Source: Marixanthotalea marina (GTDB taxonomy: Bacteria > Bacteroidota > Bacteroidia > Flavobacteriales > Flavobacteriaceae). Taken from it: a DNA stretch of 64,000 nucleotides. Location: NCBI GenBank assembly GCA_018883545.1, contig JAHLEH010000001.1:992001-1056000 (forward strand), in the 5' to 3' direction. Made by a program: the position numbers and the translations under genes. A model generated the notes under the pieces. The model did not search any database, had not been told where the DNA came from, and worked only from the letters and a program-made list of their open reading frames with translations. Numbering within the stretch: position 1 is the stretch's first letter; every line of letters starts with the position of its first letter. This document shows positions 53,496 to 63,498 of this stretch, in pieces.

Positions 53496-55391
53496 ATGGA
53501 AGAAAAGAAACTCGACATTAATTCAATTATTGGTTTTATAGCCATTTTTGGAATTTTAATGTACATGCTTTGGCAAAACCAACCTACGCCAGAGGAAATA
53601 GAAGCTCAGGAAAAAGCAAAGCAAGAACAAGTTGCCGCAGAGCAAAAACAACAACAGGCAGAACCTATTTCCAATCAACAAGACTTTAATATAGGCGCTG
53701 AATTGGATTCTCTTCAATTGGTTGATGCAAAAAATAAATTAGGAGCGTTTTCATATTCTGCTATATTGGCTGCTTCAGGAACAAAAGAAACTCTTGTTGA
53801 AACCGATTTGTTGGCTTTAAAATTCAGTAGTAAAGGCGGCTATCTTTCAGAAGTAAAGCTTAGAGAGCATACCGATTTTAGGGACAATCCCATTTACATT
53901 ATTAAAGATAATAATGCCTCGTTCAATATTAATTTTGGTACTACCGATAGTAGAATATTAAATACCCAAGATCTTTATTTTCAGCCATCCGTAACAAAAA
54001 ATGGGGAAAACACAGTGGTTTCCATGAAACTAAAAGTTTCAGAAAATGCGTTTTTGGAATATCGATACGAGTTGAAGGAAGGCGATTATATGATGGGCTT
54101 TGCCATCCGTTCGCAAGGGTTGGGCAATGTGTTCAACAGTTCACAACCTATCGATTTAGATTGGCAATTAAAAACCTATCGCCATGCCAAAAGTATTTCT
54201 TATGAAAACAGATATACCGAAGTTGTTTTCGAATATGAAAACGGTAAAGACGATTATCTTGGTCAGCAGGAACAAACGGACGACGTCGCAGAAGATTTAA
54301 CTTATGTGGCGTTTAAGCAACATTTTTTTAGCTCTATTTTATTGGCTGACGTTCCTTTTAAAACAGCAGCCTTAGAGTCTAGAAACTTGGTGGAAGATGA
54401 AGATATTGATACTGTTTTTACGAAAGCTTTTTCAGCTAAGTTACCATTGGAGTTGTCTGGTGGTGAAATTAACAAGGAAATGGATTGGTATTATGGGCCG
54501 AGTGATTTTAAAATTTTAAACAAATACGATAGAAACCTTGATGAAATAGTGCCACTTGGTTGGGGTATTTTTGGTTGGATAAATAAATATCTGTTCATTC
54601 CATTGTTTGCCTTTTTAAGTGACTTTTTGCCTTATGGTATTGCTATTATTGTTATGACGATATTGATTAAATTATTGATGTCGTTTGTACAATACAAGCA
54701 ATTTTTATCTCAAGCCAAGCTTAAGATTTTAAAGCCTGAGTTAGATGCCATACGTGAGAAGTACAAAGACAATAAAATGAAGGCGCAGCAAGAAACATTG
54801 GCATTGCAAACCAAAGCGGGAGCAAGCCCTATGGCAGGTTGCTTGCCAGCGCTCATACAGTTGCCTGTGTTTTACGCCTTGTTTCAATTCTTCCCATCGG
54901 CTTTCGATTTGAGACAGAAAAGCTTCTTATGGGCAGAAGATTTATCATCGTATGATACTATTGCTGAATTGCCATTTAAAATACCATTTTATGGAGACCA
55001 CGTGAGTTTGTTCCCATTGTTGGCATCTATCGCTATATTTTTCTATATGCGCTTAACTACAGGGCAACAAATGGCAACCCAGCCTACACAGGAAGGTATG
55101 CCCGATATGGCTAAAATGATGAAATATATGATGTATTTCTCGCCAATTATGATGTTGTTTTTCTTTAACAATTATGCATCAGGTTTAAGTTTGTATTACT
55201 TTATTTCTAACTTAATCAGCATTGGGATTATTTTAGTCATTAAGAACTATATTCTTGATGAAGATAAGATACATGCTCAAATTCAAGAGAAAAAGAAACA
55301 GCCTAAAAAGCAAAGCCGTTTCCAACAAAAAATGGCTGAAATGATGGAACAGGCTGAAAAACAAAAACAGGCCCAACAAAGAAAAAAATAA
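53496..55391 (+). CDS. yidC: Membrane protein insertase YidC
   Basis: Inserts and folds inner-membrane proteins. An N-terminal membrane segment (about 9-24), a large periplasmic domain (about 60-350) and the conserved five-helix C-terminal core from about 350 (including FLSQAKLKILKPELDAIREK and AGCLPALIQLPVFYALFQFF). The Gln- and Lys-rich tail ends in KQKQAQQRKK. Length of 631 residues is usual for Bacteroidota. Confidence 0.96.
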   Translation: MEEKKLDINSIIGFIAIFGILMYMLWQNQPTPEEIEAQEKAKQEQVAAEQKQQQAEPISNQQDFNIGAELDSLQLVDAKNKLGAFSYSAILAASGTKETLVETDLLALKFSSKGGYLSEVKLREHTDFRDNPIYIIKDNNASFNINFGTTDSRILNTQDLYFQPSVTKNGENTVVSMKLKVSENAFLEYRYELKEGDYMMGFAIRSQGLGNVFNSSQPIDLDWQLKTYRHAKSISYENRYTEVVFEYENGKDDYLGQQEQTDDVAEDLTYVAFKQHFFSSILLADVPFKTAALESRNLVEDEDIDTVFTKAFSAKLPLELSGGEINKEMDWYYGPSDFKILNKYDRNLDEIVPLGWGIFGWINKYLFIPLFAFLSDFLPYGIAIIVMTILIKLLMSFVQYKQFLSQAKLKILKPELDAIREKYKDNKMKAQQETLALQTKAGASPMAGCLPALIQLPVFYALFQFFPSAFDLRQKSFLWAEDLSSYDTIAELPFKIPFYGDHVSLFPLLASIAIFFYMRLTTGQQMATQPTQEGMPDMAKMMKYMMYFSPIMMLFFFNNYASGLSLYYFISNLISIGIILVIKNYILDEDKIHAQIQEKKKQPKKQSRFQQKMAEMMEQAEKQKQAQQRKK

Positions 55392-55422
55392 GTTTAGCTT
55401 GTTTGGGAAAGAATTAATTATA

Positions 55423-55450
55423 TAAGCTGTCAAAATATTTTGGCAGCTTA
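55423..55450 (+). terminator. Terminator-like hairpin after yidC
   Basis: TAAGCTGTCAAAA-ta-TTTTGGCAGCTTA, 13 pairs with one G-U, followed by TTTGTT. The T-tract is weak. Confidence 0.6.
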
Positions 55451-55476
55451 TTTGTTATAAGAGAAAGTAATTTTTT

Positions 55477-56145
55477 ATGAAAGCCATATTATTTATTGCA
55501 ACACTGTTTTTTGCTGTGTCCACTTCGGCGCAGACTATAAACCAATTTGATGAAAATGGTGAACGCCATGGGGTTTGGAGAAAGCATTTTGATAATACCA
55601 ATATTTTAAGGTACGAAGGCGAGTTTAACCATGGCAAAGAAGTAGGTCTGTTTAAGTTTTATCAGAACATTGGTAAAAAGGCGGTTTTGGCCGCAACTAA
55701 AGAGTTTTTAGAAGACAGTGGTAAAGCCAATGTTAAGTTTTTTGCATCTACAGGTAAGCTGATAAGTGAAGGGCAAATGAATGGTAAATTATATATTGGG
55801 GCATGGAAATTTTATCAAAAAGATTCTGATGAGTTACTTATTTTGGAGCACTACAATGAGGAAGGTAATTTAGATGGCGACCGTTTTGTTTATTACAAGA
55901 ATGGAGAAACTGCTGAAAAACAACATTACGAAAACGGAAAGCTTGATGGAGAATCTCTTTGGTATTCTGAAGATAAGGTACTTATTAAACAAATGATGTA
56001 TGTTGGTGGGAAGTTAGATGGACTTTCCAAGTTTTATGGTCCTGAAGGCAAATTGATAATAGAAGGAACTTACAAAGACGATAAAAAAGTAGGTGTTTGG
56101 GAATATTTTGAAAATGGTGATTTGGTTGAAGAGAAAAGCCATTAA
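55477..56145 (+). CDS. Secreted YwqK/MORN-like repeat protein
   Basis: A 222-residue protein with signal peptide (1-19, ending TSAQ) and repeated units of the form NGExHGVW / YENGKLDGESLWY / EGTYKDDKKVGVWEYFENGD, typical of the YwqK-like antitoxin / MORN-type repeat fold. The family name refers to a Bacillus antitoxin, but exported Bacteroidota members are mostly of unknown role. A terminator follows. Confidence 0.85.
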   Translation: MKAILFIATLFFAVSTSAQTINQFDENGERHGVWRKHFDNTNILRYEGEFNHGKEVGLFKFYQNIGKKAVLAATKEFLEDSGKANVKFFASTGKLISEGQMNGKLYIGAWKFYQKDSDELLILEHYNEEGNLDGDRFVYYKNGETAEKQHYENGKLDGESLWYSEDKVLIKQMMYVGGKLDGLSKFYGPEGKLIIEGTYKDDKKVGVWEYFENGDLVEEKSH

Positions 56146-56151
56146 AAGCAA

Positions 56152-56184
56152 AAGGCTCCTTAATTTTAAGGAGCCTTCTTTTTC
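56152..56184. terminator. Terminator after the YwqK-like gene
   Basis: AAGGCTCCTT-aatttt-AAGGAGCCTT, a 10-bp perfect stem, followed by CTTTTT. It may also act on the convergent FAS1 gene. Confidence 0.93.
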
Positions 56185-56256
56185 ATAGACAATTTTAACC
56201 TAAACCAACCAATTGCCTACTACTTAAGGGTAACCAAACTACTAATCAATTTTATT

Positions 56257-57657
56257 TTAAGGTGCTGGTAGTATTACTTTATCAATAACATGTACTACAC
56301 CGTTGATACCTTGAATATCCACCAAAGACGTAATAATATTGCTAACCCTACCATTTGCATCTGTTAATGTAAAAGCTGAGGCGTCAACTGTAATATCGCC
56401 TCCTAATGTGGAAACGGTTCCCGAGGTCAATGCGCTAGATTGTACGTTTGCGTTCACAATATGATTTAAAAGAACGGCATCTACAGTATCGGTATCTATA
56501 TCAGTCAATGCATTTGCCATCAAGTCATCCTCCAATAGAGAAACAAAGGCATCATTCGTTGGTGCAAATACTGTGAATGGCCCAGCGGTAGCATCAGAAA
56601 CAGTTGCTATGTAAGGTACTGTAGGAGTGCCTGTATCGGCATAGACTAAAACATCTACTAATGTTGATAATGCTGAATTGGATGTTGCAAAAGTTGCAAT
56701 TGTAGGCAATGTGATAACTTCATCTACAGCATGTATAATACCGTTTGTGGCAACAATATCTGTTTCCGTTACGGTTGATAAGCCATTGAACTTAACGCCG
56801 TCTGAGGTGTTAAAATATAAGCTCAAATTATTCATCCCTGGCCCGGTAGCTAGTGTATTTGTATATCCTTCAGCAGCATTAACCAAATCGGAAGATTTAA
56901 CAACACCATCTATTACATGATTCAACAAAAGGTTGACCAATTCGTCTCCCGAAGGAACAGAAGCTAAATTACCGAAAGCATTATTGTTTGGTGCAAAAAC
57001 TGTAAATGATCCAGAGCCATTTAAGGTGTTAACCAAATCTGTTGTAAGGGTTCCAGCTAAAGCGCTAAAATTAGAATTGGCTGTTACATGAGTAGCAATT
57101 GTTGGTAAACCAATTACGTTGTCAATTACGTGTACAACGCCATTTTTCGCAACAATATCGGCACCACCCTGAACAACAGAGGCTGCATTATTAAAGGTTA
57201 CACCACCACTTGTATCGAAGTAAAGACTCAATTTTTCATCTCCAGCACCATTAGCATTGGTTTTGGCATAACCACTACCCAATGCCGATAAATCTGTTGA
57301 AGTTACATTTCCAGATATCACATGATTTAACAAAACTTGTTGTAGAACAGCTGGGTCTATATCCGATATAGAATTCCAGTTTGGATTGCTGTCAAGTAAA
57401 GTTTGAAAAGCTGTATTGGTAGGGGCAAGTACGGTAAATGGTCCAGGACCATTTAAAACACTTACTAAATCGCCGTTGGCAGCTTGTAGGGCAGAAACCA
57501 ATGAACTCAAATTGGGTGAAATTGATGCTAATTCAACAATTGTTAATTCTTCTGTAATTATTACATCGTTATCATCGTTATCTGTACTACATGAGGTCAT
57601 TAAGACTACGCTGAGTAGTAAAATGACGGTTTTTGTAAAATGCTTTAATGTCTTCAT
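56257..57657 (-). CDS. Fasciclin (FAS1) repeat lipoprotein
   Basis: Predicted surface or periplasmic lipoprotein with lipobox VVLMTSC (Cys23) and three FAS1 domains, near 37-165, 168-310 and 313-464. Each shows GPFTVLAPTNTAF or FTVFAPNNNAF-type H1 and a VHVID or IHAVDEVI H2-type end. FAS1 domains mediate adhesion or glycan and protein binding. No catalytic motif. The high Val/Thr/Asn content is typical of exported repeats. Confidence 0.92.
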   Translation of the reverse strand: MKTLKHFTKTVILLLSVVLMTSCSTDNDDNDVIITEELTIVELASISPNLSSLVSALQAANGDLVSVLNGPGPFTVLAPTNTAFQTLLDSNPNWNSISDIDPAVLQQVLLNHVISGNVTSTDLSALGSGYAKTNANGAGDEKLSLYFDTSGGVTFNNAASVVQGGADIVAKNGVVHVIDNVIGLPTIATHVTANSNFSALAGTLTTDLVNTLNGSGSFTVFAPNNNAFGNLASVPSGDELVNLLLNHVIDGVVKSSDLVNAAEGYTNTLATGPGMNNLSLYFNTSDGVKFNGLSTVTETDIVATNGIIHAVDEVITLPTIATFATSNSALSTLVDVLVYADTGTPTVPYIATVSDATAGPFTVFAPTNDAFVSLLEDDLMANALTDIDTDTVDAVLLNHIVNANVQSSALTSGTVSTLGGDITVDASAFTLTDANGRVSNIITSLVDIQGINGVVHVIDKVILPAP

Positions 57658-57791
57658 AATTGGTGATTTTAGATTATTTTGTTTAACAAAATTACAAATA
57701 AATTAAACATAATTATTTATTTTTGTTTAGTATTATTTATAAAACAATAAACAAAACTTATGATAGCCATTGAAAATAGCTGTATTGGGTA

Positions 57792-57824
57792 TTGTCCGTT
57801 TCATTTTAATAATTCATATCTTTG
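57792..57824 (+). promoter_or_regulatory. Promoter of mnmA
   Basis: TTG (57792-57794) and TATCTTTG (57817-57824) separated by 22 bases; the start codon is 19 bases further on. Confidence 0.55.
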
Positions 57825-57843
57825 CACAGTAAATTTTTAAAAA

Positions 57844-59031
57844 GTGAAACGGGTTATAATAGGGCTTTCTGGAGGTGTAGATTCTAGCGTTGCTGCCTAT
57901 CTTTTAAAGAAGCAAGGGTATGAGGTTATTGGGCTATTTATGAAAAATTGGCATGATGATTCGGTAACTATTTCCAATGAATGTCCGTGGTTAGACGATA
58001 GTAACGATGCCATGCTGGTGGCCGATAAACTAGGTATTCCTTTTCAAACGGTAGATTTAAGCGAACAATACAAAGAACGGATAGTTGATTATATGTTCCA
58101 TGAATATGAAATGGGAAGAACACCAAATCCTGATGTGCTTTGCAACCGAGAGATTAAGTTTGATGTTTTTATGAAAATAGCTTTAGATCTTGGTGCAGAC
58201 TATGTAGCAACAGGACATTATTGTAGAAAGGGAACGCTAGAAAAAGATGGCAAGGAAATTTATCAATTGTTAGCCGGGGTTGATGGAAATAAAGACCAAT
58301 CTTATTTTTTATGCCAGTTATCGCAAGAACAATTGTCCAAAGCGTTGTTTCCTATTGGAGAGCTTACAAAGCCAGAAGTTAGGGAAATTGCATCTAAATT
58401 AGATTTAGTAACTGCCGAAAAAAAAGATTCGCAAGGGCTTTGTTTTATTGGAAAAGTAAGGTTGCCCGATTTTCTACAGCAACAGCTAAAACCAAAAGAA
58501 GGTGTTATAGTTGAAATTCCCAAAGAAACTAAAATTTATGAAGAATCGACTTCTACTTTCAATTCCAAACAAGAAGAATTGCAGTATTTAACCCGAAAAA
58601 TAAATTATCATATTGAGGATGGTAAAGTTGTTGGCAAACATCAAGGTGCACATTATTTTACCAAAGGGCAACGTAAAGGATTGGCTGTTGGAGGAACAGT
58701 TGAACCTTTGTTTGTTATTGATACCAATGTTGATGACAATGTAATTTACACAGGTCAAGGTAAGGAGCACCCTGGATTGTATAAAAGGGCTTTGTTTGTA
58801 AAAAATGATGAACTTCACTGGATTCGTGAGGATCTTAAGCTTGAGGTAGACGAAACTATGACCGTTATGGCAAGAATACGTTATCGCCAACCGCTTCAAA
58901 AGGCAACGCTTTATAAGGTAGACAGTGGTTTATACGTTGAGTTCCAAGAGCCACAATCTGCCATTACCGAAGGGCAATTTGTTGCTTGGTATGTAGGTGA
59001 CGAGTTAATAGGTTCTGGCGTAATTTCGTAA
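57844..59031 (+). CDS. mnmA: tRNA-specific 2-thiouridylase
   Basis: Places sulfur on U34 of Lys, Glu and Gln tRNAs. The PP-loop GLSGGVDSS (7-15) and the two catalytic cysteines C100 ([11 protein letters not shown]) and C200 (DSQGLCFIG) are intact. The start codon is GTG; no upstream ATG is in frame and the family's N-terminus begins exactly here. Length of 395 residues is normal. Confidence 0.95.
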   Translation: MKRVIIGLSGGVDSSVAAYLLKKQGYEVIGLFMKNWHDDSVTISNECPWLDDSNDAMLVADKLGIPFQTVDLSEQYKERIVDYMFHEYEMGRTPNPDVLCNREIKFDVFMKIALDLGADYVATGHYCRKGTLEKDGKEIYQLLAGVDGNKDQSYFLCQLSQEQLSKALFPIGELTKPEVREIASKLDLVTAEKKDSQGLCFIGKVRLPDFLQQQLKPKEGVIVEIPKETKIYEESTSTFNSKQEELQYLTRKINYHIEDGKVVGKHQGAHYFTKGQRKGLAVGGTVEPLFVIDTNVDDNVIYTGQGKEHPGLYKRALFVKNDELHWIREDLKLEVDETMTVMARIRYRQPLQKATLYKVDSGLYVEFQEPQSAITEGQFVAWYVGDELIGSGVIS

Positions 59032-59058
59032 CTTAGTAGTTGCTATAACCCCCTGAAA

Positions 59059-60666
59059 ATGAAAATTAAACTTACTACTTGTTTTTTACTGTGTTTTCAG
59101 TTTGTTTTGTTTGCTCAACAAGATGCATGGGTTTATTTAAAGGATAAACAAAATGTGGCTGATGCTATTGCAAATCCAATAACCATTCTAACCCAAAATG
59201 CGATTGACAGAAAAAACACCCATGGTGTAGCAATAGATGAACGGGATGTGCCGGTTAATGAAAACTATATGTCACAATTAAAATCGGCTACTGGAATTTT
59301 AGTTAAGGCAAAATCTAAATGGTTAAATGCGGTACACGTTAGAGGTAGCCAAAATGATATTGAGGCTTTAATAAATCTTGATTTTGTGGTTTCCATTGAC
59401 TTTGCTGATAAAAGTTTAAATACTTCAAAAACAGCTAAGCAGAAAACGGTTTCTAAACTTGAGAATGTTGACGTTGCATTTAATTATGGGAGTGCTTCAA
59501 ATCAGATTGAAATGATAAAAGGTGATAAACTACATCTTCAAGATTATACGGGGTTGGGTATGACCGTAGCTGTTTTAGATGCCGGTTTTCCCAATGTGAA
59601 TACGATAGGAGGTTTTAAACGTTTGCGAGATGCTGGTAGAATTCTAGGAACTTATGATTTTGTAGATCGGGATACAAACGTATATTCCAATACCACAAGT
59701 AACCACGGTACTTTGGTTTTAAGTACTATGGCGGGCTATATAGAAAATCAGTTTGTGGGTACAGCGCCCGATGCATCTTATTATTTGTTTGTTACAGAAG
59801 ATGGATTTAATGAAAATCCTGTTGAAGAAAGTTATTGGGTAGAAGCAGCCGAACGAGCTGATAGTTTGGGCGTTGATGTAATTAATAGTTCATTGGGCTA
59901 TGGTAGTTTTTACGATAATCCAAATTATAATTATCCAGCTTCAAGTTATGATGGTAATACGGCATATATAACAAAAGGAGCCAACATAGCTTTTGAAAAA
60001 GGCTTGCTAATAGTTAATTCAGCTGGTAACGAAGGCACTGCGGGTATCAATGCCCCTGCAGATGCTGTTGGTGTATTTTCAATTGGAGCTGTTAATGCCA
60101 GTGGTAATTATGCCAGCTTTAGTTCTAGGGGTAATAGCTACCAGCCAACACAGAAACCCGATGTCGTTGCACAAGGGCAAAATAGCTATGTTATTACTGA
60201 AAATAATAGTGTAGCTACGGCCAATGGTACGTCTTTTAGCTCGCCAATTATGGCAGGAGGTATTGTGTGTTTGTGGCAGGCATTGCCTAACAAGTCCAAT
60301 GTAGAAATTATGCAATTGGTTCGCGAGTCGGCCTCGCAATATAACAATCCCGATAATTATTTGGGGTATGGTATTTCTAATTTAGAAATGGCATTAAATT
60401 CAGTCATAGGAAATAGTAACGAATCCACTTTTGAAGAAATAGTACTCTATCCGAATCCTTCTAATAATATAGTTTACGTTGGACTTCCAGAAAATACAAA
60501 CATTGTCAGCATAAGGCTTTTTGATTTTTTAGGAAGAAAGGTAAACGATTTTTCAATATCCAATGAATATAATTCTATAGATGTATCTTCATTATCAAGC
60601 GGGCTCTACATTGCAAGAATTGAGTCTGGTAATGAGGTAAAAGCAATTAAACTTATAAAAAAATAA
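59059..60666 (+). CDS. Secreted subtilisin-like serine protease with type IX secretion tail
   Basis: S8 peptidase with signal peptide (1-19), propeptide, and catalytic Asp174 (VAVLDAGFP), His216 (SNHGTLVLSTMAG), oxyanion Asn323 (SAGNEG) and Ser392 (NGTSFSSPIMAGG). Residues ~455-535 are a type A T9SS sorting domain (LYPNPSNNIVYVGLP, then GLYIARIESGNEVKAIKLIK). It should cross the outer membrane through the T9SS and be released or anchored at the surface to digest proteins. It overlaps the next gene by one base (TAATG). Confidence 0.95.
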   Translation: MKIKLTTCFLLCFQFVLFAQQDAWVYLKDKQNVADAIANPITILTQNAIDRKNTHGVAIDERDVPVNENYMSQLKSATGILVKAKSKWLNAVHVRGSQNDIEALINLDFVVSIDFADKSLNTSKTAKQKTVSKLENVDVAFNYGSASNQIEMIKGDKLHLQDYTGLGMTVAVLDAGFPNVNTIGGFKRLRDAGRILGTYDFVDRDTNVYSNTTSNHGTLVLSTMAGYIENQFVGTAPDASYYLFVTEDGFNENPVEESYWVEAAERADSLGVDVINSSLGYGSFYDNPNYNYPASSYDGNTAYITKGANIAFEKGLLIVNSAGNEGTAGINAPADAVGVFSIGAVNASGNYASFSSRGNSYQPTQKPDVVAQGQNSYVITENNSVATANGTSFSSPIMAGGIVCLWQALPNKSNVEIMQLVRESASQYNNPDNYLGYGISNLEMALNSVIGNSNESTFEEIVLYPNPSNNIVYVGLPENTNIVSIRLFDFLGRKVNDFSISNEYNSIDVSSLSSGLYIARIESGNEVKAIKLIKK

Positions 60667-61616
60667 TGGCAAATAAAATTACAGAATTATTCAATATAAA
60701 ATATCCTATTGTACAAGCGGGAATGGTATGGAATAGTGGTTGGCGGTTGGCATCTGCAGCAAGTAACGCAGGTGTTTTGGGGATTCTTGGGGCAGGATCG
60801 ATGTATCCTGAAGTATTGCGTGAACATATCCAAAAATGCCAAAAAGCTACCAATAAACCATTTGGGGTTAATGTACCAATGATATACCCTAACCTTGAGG
60901 AAATTATGGATATAATAGTAGAAGAGGGCGTTAAAATTGTCATTACTTCTGCGGGAAATCCGCATACATTTACATCTTGGTTAAAGGAAAAAGGTATTAC
61001 AGTGGTGCATGTGGTCAGCAGTGTAAAGTTTGCACTTAAAGCACAAGAAGCAGGAGTTGATGCCATAGTGGCTGAAGGCTTTGAGGCAGGCGGACACAAT
61101 GGAAGGGAAGAGACTACCACATTAACATTAATTCCAGCTGTTAAAGAGCAAATTAAAATTCCCCTTATTGCAGCAGGAGGTATAGCGACCGGTCAGGCCA
61201 TGATGGCTGCTATGGTTTTAGGAGCCGATGGGGTACAAATAGGAAGTAGGTTTGTAGCAAGCGAGGAAAGTTCGGCCCATATGGACTTTAAGAAATATGT
61301 GGTGAATTCTAAAGAAGGCGATACGCATTTAACGCTAAAAGAACTGGCTCCTGTAAGAATGATGAAAAACAAGTTTTATAACGATTTACAAGAACTTTAT
61401 AAGACCTCGCCAACCAAAGAGCAAATAAAAGAGCTTTTGGGAAGGGCAAGAACGAAACTCGGTATGTTTGAAGGCGATTTAGATGAAGGTGAGTTGGAAA
61501 TAGGTCAGGTTTCTGCAATTATTCACGATATAAAGTCGGTTTCAGAAATAGTCGAAAATTTAATAAAAGAATTTGAGGAGGCTAAATTAAAAATCTGCAG
61601 TGGACAAATTTTCTAA
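60666..61616 (+). CDS. Nitronate monooxygenase family protein
   Basis: FMN-dependent TIM-barrel enzyme of the nitronate monooxygenase / enoyl reductase (2-nitropropane dioxygenase-like) group. KYPIVQAGMVWNSG near 10, GFEAGGHNGREETTTLTLIP near 137, and IAAGGIATGQAMMAAMVLGADGVQIGSRF near 170. Members oxidise nitronates or act in lipid synthesis (FabK-like). The substrate is not clear. One-base overlap with the protease. Confidence 0.88.
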   Translation: MANKITELFNIKYPIVQAGMVWNSGWRLASAASNAGVLGILGAGSMYPEVLREHIQKCQKATNKPFGVNVPMIYPNLEEIMDIIVEEGVKIVITSAGNPHTFTSWLKEKGITVVHVVSSVKFALKAQEAGVDAIVAEGFEAGGHNGREETTTLTLIPAVKEQIKIPLIAAGGIATGQAMMAAMVLGADGVQIGSRFVASEESSAHMDFKKYVVNSKEGDTHLTLKELAPVRMMKNKFYNDLQELYKTSPTKEQIKELLGRARTKLGMFEGDLDEGELEIGQVSAIIHDIKSVSEIVENLIKEFEEAKLKICSGQIF

Positions 61617-61619
61617 ATA

Positions 61620-61646
61620 AAAAGGGGAAATCAAATTTCCCCTTTT
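61620..61646. terminator. Terminator after the nitronate monooxygenase gene
   Basis: AAAAGGGGAAAT-caa-ATTTCCCCTTTT, a 12-bp perfect stem with short A and T flanks. Confidence 0.9.
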
Positions 61647-61863
61647 CAATACAGAAACTCTTAAGCTTAATTTCTTGATCCCTTAAAAAATGAACCTAAA
61701 TGTTTCTATAAATATTATTTTGTCTTCTTTTTCCTAAAAAATGTTTTCAAATTTATTAAAAAAGAAGGTTTTTTGAGTATAAAATCTGTCAAAGTTATTA
61801 ACATATGTTAATATATACGTTTTTTTGACAGTTGTTTTATTCTAAAAAACAGACTATTAAAGC

Positions 61864-61871
61864 TACTTTTG
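61864..61871 (+). promoter_or_regulatory. -7 box 4 bases before the MATE gene
   Basis: TACTTTTG, perfect TAnnTTTG, with the ATG at 61876. A leaderless transcript would result. The 259-bp upstream gap has the terminator but no other clear element. Confidence 0.5.
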
Positions 61872-61875
61872 CGCC

Positions 61876-63249
61876 ATGCAATTGAAAAATTACACAAAAG
61901 AATTTAAATATAACTGGCAATTAGCGGCTCCGGTAATGTTAGGTATGTTGGGGCACACTTTTGTTAGTTTTATTGATAATATTATGGTGGGGCAGCTTGG
62001 TACAGCCGAGTTAGCTGCAGTTTCGTTGGGCAATAGTTTTATGTTTGTGGCCATGTCTTTAGGTATTGGTTTTTCAACGGCCATTACACCATTAATAGCT
62101 GAGGCTGATTCGGAAGAAGATTTTGATAAAGGAAAGTTGGCTTTTAAGCACGGACTTTTTTTATGCAGTGTTTTGGGCGTTTTGTTGTTTTTAATAGTGT
62201 TTTTTGCAAAGCCGCTAATGTATTTAATGGATCAGCCTAATGAGGTGGTTAAATTGGCAATGCCCTATTTAGATTTTGTGGCAGTTTCATTAATACCGCT
62301 TGTAGTATTTCAAGGGTTTAAACAATTTAGTGATGGTCTTTCTTTAACACGTTATCCTATGTATGCTACCCTCATGGGAAACATAGTAAATGTGGTTTTA
62401 AATTATTTATTGATTTTTGGAAAACTTGGATTTCCTGAACTTGGTATTGTTGGTGCAGCTTATGGTACATTGGCTTCTAGACTTATTATGGTTTGGTTTT
62501 TATGGTGGGTTTTAAAACGCAAGGAAAAATCCAGGGATTTTGTAACTCATATCAAAATCTTTGTTTTGGAAAATAGAGTATTGAAAAAAATTCTGAATCT
62601 TGGAGCACCAAGTGCCATGCAAATGTTTTTTGAGGTCGCCATTTTTACAGTGGCCATTTGGCTTAGTGGTCTGTTGGGTAAAAATCCGCAAGCGGCAAAC
62701 CAAATTGCATTAAACCTATCGTCCATGACATTTATGGTTGCCACTGGGTTAAGTGTTGCAGCGATGATACGGGTTGGAAATCAAAAAGGATTACAGAATT
62801 TCAAGGATTTAAGGCGTATAGCGTATTCTATTTTTTTGCAAGGCGTTATTTTGGCATTTGGCTTTGCGTTGTTTTTTTTTAGCCTGCACAATCATTTGCC
62901 AAAATTGTATATGGATTTTGATGATGTAAAAAATTTAGCCGACAATACTGAAGTAATAAAAATAGCATCCAATTTATTGATAGCCGCTGCCATATTCCAA
63001 ATAAGCGATAGTGTACAGGTCATTTTTTTGGGGGCTTTAAGAGGGCTTCAAGATGTTAAAATACCAACACTAATTACCTTTGTTTCTTATTGGATTATTG
63101 GGTTTCCGGTGTCTTGGTTTTTAGGGAAGGAAGATGCCTATGGCAGTTTTGGCATTTGGCTTGGCTTACTGGCCGGATTATCATCGGCAGCTATTTTATT
63201 GTATATTCGATTTAATTTTTTAACTAAAAAGCTAATTTTGTCCAACTAA
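61876..63249 (+). CDS. MATE family efflux transporter
   Basis: Multidrug and toxin extrusion protein with 12 predicted membrane segments in 457 residues. LAAPVMLGMLGHTFVSFIDNIMVGQLGTAELAA (starting near 16) and the repeated motif at the start of the second half (LGAPSAMQMFFEVAIFTVAI near 235) mark the family. It would export cationic or other compounds using Na+ or H+. A small acidic protein gene follows after 10 bases. Confidence 0.93.
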   Translation: MQLKNYTKEFKYNWQLAAPVMLGMLGHTFVSFIDNIMVGQLGTAELAAVSLGNSFMFVAMSLGIGFSTAITPLIAEADSEEDFDKGKLAFKHGLFLCSVLGVLLFLIVFFAKPLMYLMDQPNEVVKLAMPYLDFVAVSLIPLVVFQGFKQFSDGLSLTRYPMYATLMGNIVNVVLNYLLIFGKLGFPELGIVGAAYGTLASRLIMVWFLWWVLKRKEKSRDFVTHIKIFVLENRVLKKILNLGAPSAMQMFFEVAIFTVAIWLSGLLGKNPQAANQIALNLSSMTFMVATGLSVAAMIRVGNQKGLQNFKDLRRIAYSIFLQGVILAFGFALFFFSLHNHLPKLYMDFDDVKNLADNTEVIKIASNLLIAAAIFQISDSVQVIFLGALRGLQDVKIPTLITFVSYWIIGFPVSWFLGKEDAYGSFGIWLGLLAGLSSAAILLYIRFNFLTKKLILSN

Positions 63250-63259
63250 TAATTTTAAA

Positions 63260-63490
63260 ATGGCACTTCCAAAATTTATTCTCGGTGATAATTCCGAATA
63301 CCCCAATGCTATTTACGTAATCCATACAGAGTTTCCAAGATTTATTATTAACTTGGAAGATGATAACGTAGAATGGTTTGAGGATTTTGATGAAGACGAT
63401 GAAAATGAACTTGAAACAGAAACCGCCAATGCTATAAAACTGGCTACCGAGTTTTACGATAATGAAATCTCTAAATACGACGAAGAATAA
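63260..63490 (+). CDS. Small acidic protein of unknown function
   Basis: A 76-residue protein rich in Asp and Glu in its C-terminal half (EDFDEDDENELETETAN). The N-terminus LPKFILGDNSEYPNAIYVIH is ordered-looking. No signal peptide. It lies between the MATE gene and the PAP2 gene with short gaps, so it is probably co-transcribed. I do not recognise a domain. Confidence 0.75.
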   Translation: MALPKFILGDNSEYPNAIYVIHTEFPRFIINLEDDNVEWFEDFDEDDENELETETANAIKLATEFYDNEISKYDEE

Positions 63491-63498
63491 AAGCCTAA